Below, piece after piece: positions 56,067-64,000 of a DNA stretch of 64,000 bases. Below the pieces are notes generated by a model that searched no databases, was not told where the DNA came from, and saw nothing but the letters and a program-made list of their open reading frames with translations. This stretch comes from Hyphomonas sp. GTDB lineage: Bacteria > Pseudomonadota > Alphaproteobacteria > Caulobacterales > Hyphomonadaceae. The number at the start of each line of letters is the position of its first letter. Within the stretch, counting starts at the first letter, position 1. The position numbers were made by a program, and so were the translations under genes. The stretch covers positions 327,451-391,450 of the forward strand of contig NZ_JALHLS010000002.1 of the NCBI RefSeq assembly GCF_022844445.1, written 5' to 3'.

Positions 56067-57284
56067 ATGACCTTGCCCCTGATGACACGGCGCGCTGCAC
56101 TGATCGCCGGCGGCAGTTTTTTCCTCGCCAGCTCGGCCGGCGCGCTGACCGTCTCCAAACAGGCTGGAGACCGGAAGTTTGTTCTGGTCATCCTCCGCGG
56201 CGCAATGGACGGCCTCGCCGCGGTTGCCCCGTACGCCGACCCGCACTACCGCGCCGCGCGCGGAAAGCTGGCACTTGCCGCACCGGGCGAGGCGGACGGT
56301 GTCCTTCCGCTCACGGAGGGTTTCGGCCTTCACCCCAATCTGGCCTTCCTGCATGATCGCTGGACAAGTAAGGAACTGGCCATCCTGCCGGCTTGCGCGT
56401 CGCCCTATCGGGAGCGATCGCACTTCGATGCGCAGGACGTGTTGGAAAGCGGCGCCGCTGAGGTGTTCGGTGCCAGTGATGGCTGGCTCGGCCGCGCGCT
56501 CAATGCGCTGCCGCCGGAGGCCGCGCGCGAGGCCGTGGCGATTTCCGGCGCGCTGCCGCTGGTGCTGCGCGGGTCAGGCGCCGCGACCAGCTGGGCGCCG
56601 TCGTTTGCGCCGTCTGCGAGTGACGATACGCTGAACCGTCTGATGGATCTCTATGCCGGTGACACCCTGCTGGGCCCGGCGCTTGCCTCAGCCATCGAGA
56701 CCAACGCCGTCGCCAGCGCCTCGGGCATGGATACGATGGACGGCAAAGGCAAGCGGCGGGGCGGAGCCGGCGCCTACAAGGGCCTCGCCGAAGCGGCGGG
56801 CCGGTTGTTGTCGGCGGCGGGCGGCCCGGCGGCGGCCGTTCTCTCCTTCGATGGCTGGGACACGCATGCCAATCAGGGCGCCGCCAATGGCCAGTTGGCT
56901 TTGCGTCTCGCCGGGCTGGACGCGGCGCTGCGCGCGCTCAAGGACGGCCTCGGTCTGCACTGGCAGAAAACGGTGGTCGCCGTGGTCACCGAGTTTGGTC
57001 GCACGGTTGCGGGTAATGGCACCGGCGGAACCGATCACGGCACCGGGAGCGCGGCTTTCCTTCTCGGCGGGGCGGTGTCCGGCGGCAGATTCGCGGGCGA
57101 CTGGCCTGGCCTTGCCCCCAGGGCGCTGTTCGAAGGGCGGGATGTTGCCCCCGCAAATGACCTGCGCTCGCTATTCATGGCCGTGTTGCAGGACCATTGG
57201 GGGCTGGAGCACAGCGTGCTGGGCGCAAAGGTGTTTCCCGACGCGGCAGGTGTGCAAGCGATAGACCGGCTGGTGCGGGTTTAG
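56067..57284 (+). CDS. DUF1501-family protein with Tat signal
   Basis: The 405-residue protein starts with a twin-arginine leader (MTRRAALIAGGSFFLASSAGA from its fourth residues) and has an alkaline-phosphatase-like fold: VILRGAMDGLAAVAPYADPHY, SFDGWDTHANQG and EFGRTVAGNGTGGTDHGTGS, with possible metal ligands Asp/His. The family pairs with DUF1800 and is secreted; enzymatic role is unknown. Confidence 0.85.
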   Translation: MTLPLMTRRAALIAGGSFFLASSAGALTVSKQAGDRKFVLVILRGAMDGLAAVAPYADPHYRAARGKLALAAPGEADGVLPLTEGFGLHPNLAFLHDRWTSKELAILPACASPYRERSHFDAQDVLESGAAEVFGASDGWLGRALNALPPEAAREAVAISGALPLVLRGSGAATSWAPSFAPSASDDTLNRLMDLYAGDTLLGPALASAIETNAVASASGMDTMDGKGKRRGGAGAYKGLAEAAGRLLSAAGGPAAAVLSFDGWDTHANQGAANGQLALRLAGLDAALRALKDGLGLHWQKTVVAVVTEFGRTVAGNGTGGTDHGTGSAAFLLGGAVSGGRFAGDWPGLAPRALFEGRDVAPANDLRSLFMAVLQDHWGLEHSVLGAKVFPDAAGVQAIDRLVRV

Positions 57285-57324
57285 GTAACGCCCGGCGCAT
57301 TAGCTGTGCGAAACCAGTGACCGG

Positions 57325-57399
57325 TGGTGCCACCTGACAGAATTGAACTGTCGACCTCGTCATTACCAATGACGCGCTCTACCCCTGAGCTAAGGCGGC
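57325..57399 (-). tRNA. tRNA-Thr (anticodon GGT)
   Basis: A complete cloverleaf is readable on the minus strand: a 7-base acceptor stem starting GCCGCCT, D arm with AGCTCAGGGG, anticodon loop TTGGTAA giving GGT, T arm with GTTCAATTC, and encoded CCA at the 3' end. It stands alone between the DUF1501 gene and a small ORF. Confidence 0.95.
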
Positions 57400-57467
57400 A
57401 TTGCCGGTTCGGTTCGCGGGCTTTAGCCTAAGGTTTCCCAGATGAAAAGAGAGTTTAGGCGCCCATT

Positions 57468-57617
57468 ATGACCTACAAGCAGCCACGATCGTCAAACGAA
57501 GACCGTACCGCCCGCCAGGCTGAGGCTTTGCGGGCCAATCTGAAGCGCCGGAAGGCCGCTGCCCGCAAGGATTCGGGCGGCGCGGCGGGCGCCCCGACAC
57601 CCGCTGACAAACCCTAG
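57468..57617 (+). CDS. Small conserved basic protein, 49 residues
   Basis: The product contains RQAEALRANLKRRKAAARK, a motif seen in short uncharacterised alphaproteobacterial proteins near murA. It is Arg/Lys/Ala-rich with a disordered Gly/Pro tail. A GAGAG site lies upstream of ATG. The end overlaps the convergent nitroreductase stop by 4 bases. Function unknown; family resemblance is from memory. Confidence 0.65.
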   Translation: MTYKQPRSSNEDRTARQAEALRANLKRRKAAARKDSGGAAGAPTPADKP

Positions 57618-58171
57618 GGGGCCCAGATCACCGGTGGTCGCTCACGCGGCTTTCCTGTGGGCGTCCCCTCGGCATATCCGAGCGTGAAAGCGGCGTAAGC
57701 CAGGTGTGTATCGGGGATCGTCAGTTCGGCGCGCGTCATCGGCTCGCGCAGCCAGTGCATCGGTGAGCCGACCCAGCAGGTACCGAGCCCGCGCGCCTGC
57801 GCGGACAGCATAAGGTTCTGCCCCGCGCGGGTGCAATCGAACGCCGCCTGGCCGAGTTCGTCAGGCACGGCGCAAATGAGGATGACGACCGGAGCATCGA
57901 AGAAGACCGAGAAATCCTCCTGATCAAGCCAGGCATAGCCTGGTCCCTGGGGGCGGCTGGCGCGGGCGAAGGCGAGGGCGCGGGCCCCGCAGAGGGCGAC
58001 CTTGTCGGCCCCTTCGATCACGACGAACGTGAAGGGCTCGGCTCCGCTGACGGGCGGGGTGGGGGCCTGCGCGGCGTCCCACAGGATTTCCTCGATGAGA
58101 TGCCGGTCGACCGGCCGGGGCTGGTAAGCCCGGACGGAGCGGCGGGTATGGATGGCATCAACCGTGTGCAT
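57614..58171 (-). CDS. Nitroreductase-family flavoprotein
   Basis: The 185-residue FMN enzyme has the nitroreductase motifs AIHTRRSVRAYQPRPVDR, ILWDAAQAPTPP and AGQNLMLSAQARGLGTCWVG. It reduces nitro compounds or related substrates with NAD(P)H. The start at 58171 is the Met before HTVDAIHTRRSV; a longer frame runs to 58375 but lacks coding character and crosses the murA promoter region. Confidence 0.88.
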   Translation of the reverse strand: MHTVDAIHTRRSVRAYQPRPVDRHLIEEILWDAAQAPTPPVSGAEPFTFVVIEGADKVALCGARALAFARASRPQGPGYAWLDQEDFSVFFDAPVVILICAVPDELGQAAFDCTRAGQNLMLSAQARGLGTCWVGSPMHWLREPMTRAELTIPDTHLAYAAFTLGYAEGTPTGKPRERPPVIWAP

Positions 58172-58324
58172 CGGTGAACCCTCAGCATATGCCCCAGAGT
58201 AAGCTGATCCGGCGCCCAAGTCAGCCACTTTGAGGCCCGCCGGCCCACAAGGCCCTGAAGAATTGCAAATTCCGCGCACATTCCGGTCCTGACAAAGCCG
58301 CGAAGCACAGTATACCTCGCGCCC

Positions 58325-59605
58325 ATGGACAGACTTCACATCACGGGCGGCACACCGCTCAACGGCCGCATCCACGTCTCCGGCGCCAAGAACTCGGCGC
58401 TGAAGCTGATGGTCACCTGCCTGCTGACCGATCAGCCGGTGGAACTCACCAACATGCCGAACCTGGCGGACACCCGCTTCCTGGCGCAGCTGCTGGAGAC
58501 GCTGGGTGTAGAAGTCTACTGGCCGAAGGGCTCATCGACCTGCCATCTAAATGCGGCGGAGCTGAAGTCCACGATCGCGCCCTACGAACAGGTGCGGAAG
58601 ATGCGGGCGAGTTTCAACGTGCTCGGTCCGCTGATCGCGCGCTCCGGCCATGCCACCGTGTCGCTGCCCGGTGGCTGCGCCATCGGCGCTCGCCCGGTGG
58701 ACCTGCACCTGAAAGCTCTGGAAGCCATGGGCGCGGACCTGCGCGTCGAAGGCGGCTACGTGAAGGCCGCCGCGATCCATGGCCTGACCGGCGCGCATAT
58801 CAACTTCTCGACCGTCTCGGTCGGCGCCACGGAGCATGCGATGCTGACGGCGACACTCGCGAAGGGCGAGACCATCCTCGAGAATGCCGCGCGCGAGCCG
58901 GAGATCGAAGACCTCGCCAACTGCCTTAACTCCATGGGCGCGAACGTGACGGGCGCCGGCACGCCGATCATCCGCATCAAGGGCGTCGAAGCCTTGAAGG
59001 GCACGACCTATGCCGTGATGCCGGACCGGATCGAGGCGGGCACCTATGCCATGGCGGCTGCCGGCGCAGGCGGGGATGTGACGCTGGATGGCTGCCCCGT
59101 GGCCGCTCTCGGCGCGATGATTTCCAAGCTGCGCGAAGCGGGCGTGACCATCGATGCCGATGAGGCCGCTTCGACGCTGCGCATCCGCCGCAACGGCTCG
59201 CCGCTGAAGGCCGTGAGCCTCTCGACCCAGCCGCATCCCGGCTTCCCGACCGACCTGCAGGCTCAGTTCATGGCTCTGATGTGCACGGCCGAAGGCACCA
59301 GCATCATCCGCGAAACGATCTTCGAGAACCGCTTCATGCACGCCCCGGAACTTTCGCGCCTCGGCGCGGACATCACGGTGCGCGGCCAGGAAGCGGTCGT
59401 GAAAGGCGTCCATCACCTCACCGCCGCCCCGGTCATGGCGACGGACCTGCGCGCGTCGGTCTCGCTCGTCATCGCCGCGCTCGGCGCCAGGGGCGAGACG
59501 GTCGTGAACCGCATTTACCATCTCGATCGCGGTTTCGAGAGGCTGGAAGCAAAGCTCGGGGCTTGCGGCGCGAAGATCGAACGCCGATCTGGCGAAGACG
59601 AGTAA
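58325..59605 (+). CDS. murA: UDP-N-acetylglucosamine 1-carboxyvinyltransferase
   Basis: The 426-residue protein has K22-N23 ([10 protein letters not shown]), the catalytic loop Cys C118 ([11 protein letters not shown]), and the C-terminal signature ([14 protein letters not shown]). It commits UDP-GlcNAc to peptidoglycan synthesis and is the fosfomycin target; the Cys is intact. Divergent from the nitroreductase. Confidence 0.97.
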   Translation: MDRLHITGGTPLNGRIHVSGAKNSALKLMVTCLLTDQPVELTNMPNLADTRFLAQLLETLGVEVYWPKGSSTCHLNAAELKSTIAPYEQVRKMRASFNVLGPLIARSGHATVSLPGGCAIGARPVDLHLKALEAMGADLRVEGGYVKAAAIHGLTGAHINFSTVSVGATEHAMLTATLAKGETILENAAREPEIEDLANCLNSMGANVTGAGTPIIRIKGVEALKGTTYAVMPDRIEAGTYAMAAAGAGGDVTLDGCPVAALGAMISKLREAGVTIDADEAASTLRIRRNGSPLKAVSLSTQPHPGFPTDLQAQFMALMCTAEGTSIIRETIFENRFMHAPELSRLGADITVRGQEAVVKGVHHLTAAPVMATDLRASVSLVIAALGARGETVVNRIYHLDRGFERLEAKLGACGAKIERRSGEDE

Positions 59606-59621
59606 TCGAGGGCGGGGCTGT

Positions 59622-60077
59622 ATGACCGATCCGAAACCGCTGCGCCTGCTCGCCGAGGAGGCCGAAGACCTCAAGATCATCGCGGCGGCCGTTCAGGACG
59701 CGGTGGTGAAGGCCGGCAACCTCAAATACGAGAAGCGGAATCGCCGTTTTGCCGTGGAGCTGAACCGCTATCGCTGGGAAACCGCACCAGCCCGCAAGGG
59801 CCAGCCGGGCGAGCGGGTGCGTGCGCTGCTCGCGTTTGACGGAGTTCTTGGCGTGAAAACGCGCGGCATTACCAAGGCCGACCCGGAGCTGATCCTGTCG
59901 CTGCTGAGTGTTGAGTTCACTCCGGACGCCGAGCCGCCGGGCGGCAAGGTCACCCTCCTATTCGCCGGCGACGGCGAGATCGTGCTGGCCGTGGAAGCCC
60001 TCGACGGCACGCTGCTCGACAGCGATTATGTCTGGCCGACCCGGCATGTGCCGAGCCATGAGCGGCGGAAGAGGTAG
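59622..60077 (+). CDS. DUF2948-family protein
   Basis: The 151-residue protein matches DUF2948: LRLLAEEAEDLKIIAAAVQDAVVKAG, then RRFAVELNRYRWE and LLFAGDGEIVLAVEALDG. It lies between murA and hisD throughout alphaproteobacteria; function is unknown. It is followed by a hairpin. Confidence 0.88.
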   Translation: MTDPKPLRLLAEEAEDLKIIAAAVQDAVVKAGNLKYEKRNRRFAVELNRYRWETAPARKGQPGERVRALLAFDGVLGVKTRGITKADPELILSLLSVEFTPDAEPPGGKVTLLFAGDGEIVLAVEALDGTLLDSDYVWPTRHVPSHERRKR

Positions 60078-60099
60078 GGGGCACTGGGCCGAAGTTCGT

Positions 60100-60122
60100 A
60101 TTGCGCCCTGCGGGGCGCCAAT
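60100..60122 (+). terminator. Hairpin between DUF2948 and hisD
   Basis: ATT-GCGCCC pairs with GGGCGC-(C)-AAT around TGCG: 9 pairs with one bulge. It lies 23 bases after the DUF2948 stop and 80 bases before hisD. It could end or attenuate transcription; no U-run follows. Confidence 0.4.
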
Positions 60123-60203
60123 TAGCCCATGCGCCGCCTTGCCAGCCTGCCAGCCCCGGTCCATGTAGCGAGGCTGCAACAATCCCGGAAACAGGCCCGC
60201 CCC

Positions 60204-61514
60204 ATGGCCCGCCATCTCGACGCCACCAAGCCTCAGTTTAATGAGGCCCTGACGCGCTTCCTCGCAGAAGATCGCGGGCAGGGGGATGACGTGTTCGGGG
60301 TGGTGAAGGACATCCTTGCCGATGTCAGGAAACGCGGCGGGGCTGCGGTGGCCGATTATACGGCGAAGTTTGACGGGCTGCAGCTTGACCCCTCGACCCT
60401 GCAGACCGACAATGTGGACCTGCACGCGCTCGCGGCGACTTGCCCCCCGGACCTGCGCGCAGCCATCGATTTCGCGCATGACCGGATCGCGGCCTATCAC
60501 GGCGCGCAGCGTCCGGCCGATCATCGCTTCACGGACGATGCCGGCATCGAGCTTGGCTGGCGCTGGACTTCGCTGGATTCGGTGGGTGTCTACGTGCCGG
60601 GCGGGCGGGCGAGCTACCCCTCGTCGGTACTGATGAACATCGTCCCGGCACGGATTGCCGGCGTGGAGCGGATCGTCATGGTCGCCCCGGCGCCGAACGG
60701 GGAGCTGTCGAATGCGGTCGCCTATGCGGCGCTTAAGGCGGGCGTGGACGAGTATTACCCCATCGGCGGCGCGCAGGCGGTCGGCGCGCTGGCCTTCGGT
60801 GCGGGCGCGCTGGTGCCGGTGGACAAGATTGTCGGGCCGGGAAATGCGTGGGTCGCGGAAGCCAAGCGCCAGGTGTTCGGCCACGTCGGCATCGATACGA
60901 TAGCCGGGCCATCAGAGATTCTTATCATCGCCGACGCGACGGCGAATCCGGACTGGATCGCCGCCGACCTGCTGAGTCAGGCCGAGCATGATCCGTCCAG
61001 CCAATCCATTCTCATCACTGTGGATGACGCTGTGGGTAAGGCTGTGGAAAAGGCTGTGGAAAACCAGCTGAAAACGCTGCTCACCGGCGAGCGGGCGCGG
61101 GAGTCCTGGATCAATCATGGCGCGATCATCCTTGTGCGCGATCGCCTGCAGGCGGCGGAAGTCGCCAATCGGATCGCGGCGGAACACCTTGAGCTTTGCA
61201 TCGACGACCCGGACGGCTTGCTGCCGCTGATCCGCCATGCGGGCGCGGTGTTTCTGGGCCACCACACGCCGGAAGCGTTGGGCGACTATGTGACCGGTTC
61301 TAACCACGTGCTGCCTACGAGCCGCGCCGCGCGGTTTTCGTCCGGACTCGGACTGTATGATTTCCTGAAGCGGATGAGCGTGCAACGCGCCGGCCCGAAA
61401 GGGCTGGAAGTCCTCGCGCCGGCAGCCCTCCGCCTGGCTGAGGCCGAACGCCTGCCGGCGCATGCCCGCTCGGTGTCCATTCGCACAAACCGGGGTGGAG
61501 GGGATGGGCAATAA
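60204..61514 (+). CDS. hisD: Histidinol dehydrogenase
   Basis: The 436-residue enzyme carries the family blocks [58 protein letters not shown] and the C-terminal [21 protein letters not shown] with zinc ligands nearby. It performs the last two oxidations of histidine synthesis. ATG 60204 opens with [12 protein letters not shown] as in the family; an extension to 60129 is less likely. Overlaps the UPF0262 start. Confidence 0.95.
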   Translation: MARHLDATKPQFNEALTRFLAEDRGQGDDVFGVVKDILADVRKRGGAAVADYTAKFDGLQLDPSTLQTDNVDLHALAATCPPDLRAAIDFAHDRIAAYHGAQRPADHRFTDDAGIELGWRWTSLDSVGVYVPGGRASYPSSVLMNIVPARIAGVERIVMVAPAPNGELSNAVAYAALKAGVDEYYPIGGAQAVGALAFGAGALVPVDKIVGPGNAWVAEAKRQVFGHVGIDTIAGPSEILIIADATANPDWIAADLLSQAEHDPSSQSILITVDDAVGKAVEKAVENQLKTLLTGERARESWINHGAIILVRDRLQAAEVANRIAAEHLELCIDDPDGLLPLIRHAGAVFLGHHTPEALGDYVTGSNHVLPTSRAARFSSGLGLYDFLKRMSVQRAGPKGLEVLAPAALRLAEAERLPAHARSVSIRTNRGGGDGQ

Positions 61515-61992
61515 TCGCCTGATCGCCGTCCATATTGACGACGACACGCTCGGCGCCTCCGGTCCCGACGCGGAGCACGAGCGGCGCGTTGCGATTTTCG
61601 ACCTCATCGAGGAGAACAGCTTCGCGATCGCCGGTCAGGACAAGGGGCCTTATGTGCTCTGGCTCAGCCAGGCCGAACGCCGTCTGATCTTCGGCGTGCG
61701 CGATGAGGAAGGCGGAGAGGTTCACACATTCATCCTGTCGCTCGGGCCGTTCCGGGGTGTGATCCGCGACTATTTCATGATCTGTGACAGCTATTACGAA
61801 GCCATCCGGACTCAGACGCCGCACCAGATCGAGGCCATCGATATGGCGCGGCGCGGCATCCACAATGAGGGCTCCGAACTGCTAAAAGAGCGCCTCGAAG
61901 GCAAGATCGACATTGATCACGCAACGGCGCGGCGCCTGTTCACCCTGATCTGCGCATTGCATGCCGGTCAGGGCAGGGCGCCGGGCACCTGA
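61504..61992 (+). CDS. UPF0262-family protein
   Basis: The 162-residue protein matches UPF0262: [51 protein letters not shown] and [22 protein letters not shown]. It always lies near hisD in alphaproteobacteria and has no known role. It starts 11 bases inside hisD. Confidence 0.9.
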   Translation: MGNNRLIAVHIDDDTLGASGPDAEHERRVAIFDLIEENSFAIAGQDKGPYVLWLSQAERRLIFGVRDEEGGEVHTFILSLGPFRGVIRDYFMICDSYYEAIRTQTPHQIEAIDMARRGIHNEGSELLKERLEGKIDIDHATARRLFTLICALHAGQGRAPGT

Positions 61993-62007
61993 AAGGTGAG
62001 ACGGCAG

Positions 62008-62589
62008 ATGAAGCGCAAGTTGTTCCTTATCGCCGCCAGCTTCGCTGCCCTCGCGGCCTGCGAGGCGCGCAATCCGACACCGGCGCTGGAAGAACCCGCC
62101 GCGCCGGACACGGTCATTGAGGAATCCGGGCTTGCGGAAATCGAGGCGCCGGTGCGCTATGAAGACGGGCTCGAACTGTTCGACAGCGAGACCGGGATCT
62201 CGGTTCTGGATGTCGGCCCGCAGGATGCTGTATCGGGATTGCAGCCGCCGAAGTTCGCGGTGCATTGCGATGCGGCCGCCAAGACCCTGGAAGCCGTCGC
62301 CCCGGCACGCCAGCTCGGTCCGTATGCCGTGGCAGGGCCAGCGCAGCTCGTAGCTTCTGGCGATGTGTTTGACGGCGCCGCCGTGCTGACCGAAACGGAG
62401 GACGGCGCCGCTGTCAGCCTGACACTGCCCCTGTCGCCCGAATTGCTTGCGGCAGTTGCGACCACCCTCACCGTGCGCGTGGCCATCGGCGACGGATATG
62501 CCGAATCCCATCTCGACCAGAACGGCACCTTCCCGGGTTTTGCGGGACAGTGCAGCCTGAAGTCCGGCGTGCCGCTGCCGGTGCGCTGA
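62008..62589 (+). CDS. Hypothetical lipoprotein
   Basis: Start ATG 62008 (AAAGGTGAG upstream). The 193-residue product has a lipoprotein signal (MKRKLFLIAASFAALAACEA; lipobox LAAC), then an acidic, Ala/Val-rich beta domain. I do not recognise a family. It lies where many relatives have a low-molecular-weight phosphatase gene between the UPF0262 and infA genes. Confidence 0.75.
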   Translation: MKRKLFLIAASFAALAACEARNPTPALEEPAAPDTVIEESGLAEIEAPVRYEDGLELFDSETGISVLDVGPQDAVSGLQPPKFAVHCDAAAKTLEAVAPARQLGPYAVAGPAQLVASGDVFDGAAVLTETEDGAAVSLTLPLSPELLAAVATTLTVRVAIGDGYAESHLDQNGTFPGFAGQCSLKSGVPLPVR

Positions 62590-62885
62590 TCAGCCGAGAC
62601 CGGCGCGGAAGCGTCGGCTGCCTTGCAGCGTCCGGCGGCCGCCAATCGTCACTTCGAAATCACCGGAGGCGGTCGGCTGCAGCGCGCCAATCTTCGCCTT
62701 GTTGACGAGGCGCGACCGGTGGATGCCCACCAAGCCAAGGCCGGCGAGCTTCTGCTCCCACGCGCGGGCGTGCCGCCGATCAGGTGCGTTGCCTCGGCGG
62801 TGTTGATCCCGACATAGTTGCCGGCCGCTTCGAGGAAGAGGATCTTGGCGGGGGCGGTAGACGCCGTCCGGCACCACCTGGACAA
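62590..62885 (-). pseudogene. Relic of a LytTR-type regulator
   Basis: The LytTR core is readable in three frames: VVPDGVYR, then ILFLEAAGNYVGINTAEATHLI, then WEQKLAGLGLVGIHRSRLVN and a C-terminal KAKIGALQ. Joining them needs one shift at a five-G run (62850-62854) and one near 62761-62775. No receiver or membrane domain precedes it. The DNA-binding remnant is therefore non-functional as it stands. Confidence 0.65.
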
Positions 62886-63042
62886 TTTCGGCTTGCCGCT
62901 CTGGGTGGAAGCGCCTTTGCTGATCGGGGCAACAACGCTCGGCTGCTGGTTACTTTATGGACTGGGCCTGCGGGCAGGGCCGCTGCGGGCCTGGTTCGGC
63001 CTGTCCGCAACGGAACCTCGCGCCCGGGTGAAACCGGCCTGA
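62878..63042 (+). pseudogene. C-terminal relic of an acyltransferase-3-like membrane protein
   Basis: A short frame reads LPLWVEAPLLIGATTLGCWL followed by LRAGPLRAWFGL and a basic tail, which resembles the last helix of acyltransferase-3 proteins. The rest of the gene is missing; the relic abuts the LytTR relic tail to tail of opposite strand. Identification is by pattern only. Confidence 0.45.
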
Positions 63043-63060
63043 GCCTGCGGGGTTCGGGAC

Positions 63061-63080
63061 GGGGGAGGCCCGACTCCCCC
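63061..63080 (+). terminator. Hairpin before infA
   Basis: GGGGGAG pairs with CTCCCCC around GCCCGA, seven perfect base pairs. It lies 19 bases after the acyltransferase relic and 88 bases before infA, and probably isolates infA from upstream transcription. Confidence 0.5.
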
Positions 63081-63168
63081 TCGCGCTTGCCGGAATCCCT
63101 TCAAGCCTGTATGGCGCAGCCCAGCATTGCGAAGTCCTGGCCGGAATGGCCGGACAGCTGGAGAAGGC

Positions 63169-63387
63169 ATGTCGAAAGAAGAACTCATCGAATTCGAAGG
63201 TACAGTTGTTGAACTGCTGCCGAACGCGACGTTCCGCGTGAAACTTGAGAACAACCACGAAATCATTGCGCACACCGCCGGCAAGATGCGGAAAAACCGC
63301 ATCCGTGTGCTCACCGGTGACAAGGTCATGGTCGAGATGACCCCGTATGACCTGACCAAGGGCCGTATCACCTACCGCTTCAAATAA
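63169..63387 (+). CDS. infA: Translation initiation factor IF-1
   Basis: The 72-residue OB-fold protein has the IF-1 pattern [39 protein letters not shown] and [13 protein letters not shown]. It binds the 30S A site during initiation. GGAGAAGG precedes ATG. It is followed after 6 bases by maf. Confidence 0.97.
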   Translation: MSKEELIEFEGTVVELLPNATFRVKLENNHEIIAHTAGKMRKNRIRVLTGDKVMVEMTPYDLTKGRITYRFK

Positions 63388-63393
63388 ATTCCC

Positions 63394-63966
63394 ATGCCGG
63401 ACCGGGCGCCGCTCATTCTCGCCAGTGCCAGCCCCCGGCGTCTCGAACTGCTCGCCCAGATCGGCCTCGTGCCGGACAAGGTCGCACCTACCGACATCGA
63501 CGAATCCCGCCGCAAGGATGAATCGCCCCGCGCCCTGGCCGAACGGCTGGCGCGGGAAAAAGCGGCTGCGTGTTCGGAGGCGGGCTTCGTGCTGGCCGCT
63601 GATACGGTCGTCGCGCTCGGCCAGCGCAACCTCGAAAAGGCGGCGGATGAGGCCGAGGCGGAAGCCTTTCTGAAATTGCTGTCCGGGCGGGCCCACCAGT
63701 GCATCACGGGCGTTGCCGTCCGGGCGCCGGATGGCCGAGTGGTGTCGCGCGCGGTGCTGGCCCGGGTGAAGGTCAAACGCCTGACCGACGCCGAGATCGC
63801 GGCCTATGTCGCCAGCGGGGAATGGAAGGGCAAGGCGGGCGGATATGGCATCCAGGGCATGGCCGGCGGGTTCATCACGGCTATAAATGGCAGCTATACC
63901 GCCATCGTCGGACTGCCTCTTTACGAGACGCGCATGCTGCTGGAAGGCCTTGGATTCCGGCGCTAA
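63394..63966 (+). CDS. maf: Maf-family nucleoside triphosphate pyrophosphatase
   Basis: The 190-residue protein has LILASASPRRLELLAQIG, DIDES, LAADTVVALGQRNLEKAADE and GGYGIQGMAGGFITAINGSY. Maf enzymes hydrolyse non-canonical or UTP/dTTP nucleotides to monophosphates. It is the usual neighbour of infA. The remaining 34 bases of the window hold nothing recognisable. Confidence 0.93.
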   Translation: MPDRAPLILASASPRRLELLAQIGLVPDKVAPTDIDESRRKDESPRALAERLAREKAAACSEAGFVLAADTVVALGQRNLEKAADEAEAEAFLKLLSGRAHQCITGVAVRAPDGRVVSRAVLARVKVKRLTDAEIAAYVASGEWKGKAGGYGIQGMAGGFITAINGSYTAIVGLPLYETRMLLEGLGFRR

Positions 63967-64000
63967 GTCGGTCTCACCGGCACCCACCGTGACCGGCGCA

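Overview
The window reads as a stretch of chromosome from an alphaproteobacterium of the Hyphomonas/Caulobacter type. The evidence is high G+C, dense coding with many 4-base ATGA overlaps, a DivK-PleD pair, the GatCAB amidotransferase, a FeuPQ-ccmIEF cluster, glnE, a UPF0262 gene, and the block murA-DUF2948-hisD-UPF0262-infA-maf. The genus assignment is inference. No rRNA, CRISPR array, insertion sequence or prophage was seen. One tRNA (Thr, GGT) is present.

Layout. 1-914 holds no gene I can support. 0.9-9.2 kb: a J-domain protein, a TPR lipoprotein broken by three frameshifts, a DUF1761 membrane protein, then PepSY protein, FeuP/FeuQ-like two-component pair and ccmI-ccmE-ccmF. 9.1-14.0 kb, opposite strand: histidine kinase, response regulator, DegP, CcmH and a frameshifted TerB-like gene. 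This block looks inverted relative to the usual alphaproteobacterial order. 14.1-19.0 kb: glnE, an EF-hand protein and an ECF sigma/anti-sigma/metal-sensor operon. 19.0-25.7 kb, minus strand: GFA protein, amidase, zincin-like protease, YbjQ, and both subunits of methylmalonyl-CoA mutase. 25.8-30.8 kb: a small protein behind a Fur-box-like palindrome, a DUF883/holin-like/GH19 lysin trio, a CMD protein with an SDR, and nitronate monooxygenase. 30.8-38.7 kb: AEC transporter and ruvX divergent from gatC, with gatA and gatB further on and an opposite-strand group (MDR reductase, SET-domain protein, DUF6491) set between them. 38.7-42.8 kb, minus strand: HIT, FemAB-like, GDPD, RidA and DNA polymerase IV. 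43-46 kb: divK-pleD and an MFS exporter. 46-51.2 kb, minus strand: rpmG, a Nudix hydrolase, RNase R, a 738-base gene-free gap, then a methionine aminopeptidase coupled to a ParD-like ribbon-helix-helix protein. 51.4-57.3 kb: amidase, NTF2-like protein, glycerol kinase, DUF1800 and DUF1501. 57.3-64 kb: tRNA-Thr, small ORF, nitroreductase, murA, DUF2948, hisD, UPF0262, lipoprotein, a relic of two decayed genes, infA and maf.

The genes mostly serve envelope and periplasm quality control (DegP, Ccm, FeuPQ, EF-hand/ECF operon), nitrogen control (GlnE), propionyl-CoA/methylmalonyl-CoA metabolism, Gln-tRNA formation and cell-cycle signalling (DivK/PleD). The most unusual loci are the RHH-methionine aminopeptidase pair with its AT-rich repeat operator, the inverted ccmH-degP-RR-HK block, the lysis-cassette-like trio, and three loci carrying frameshifts (TPR lipoprotein, TerB-like, LytTR relic).
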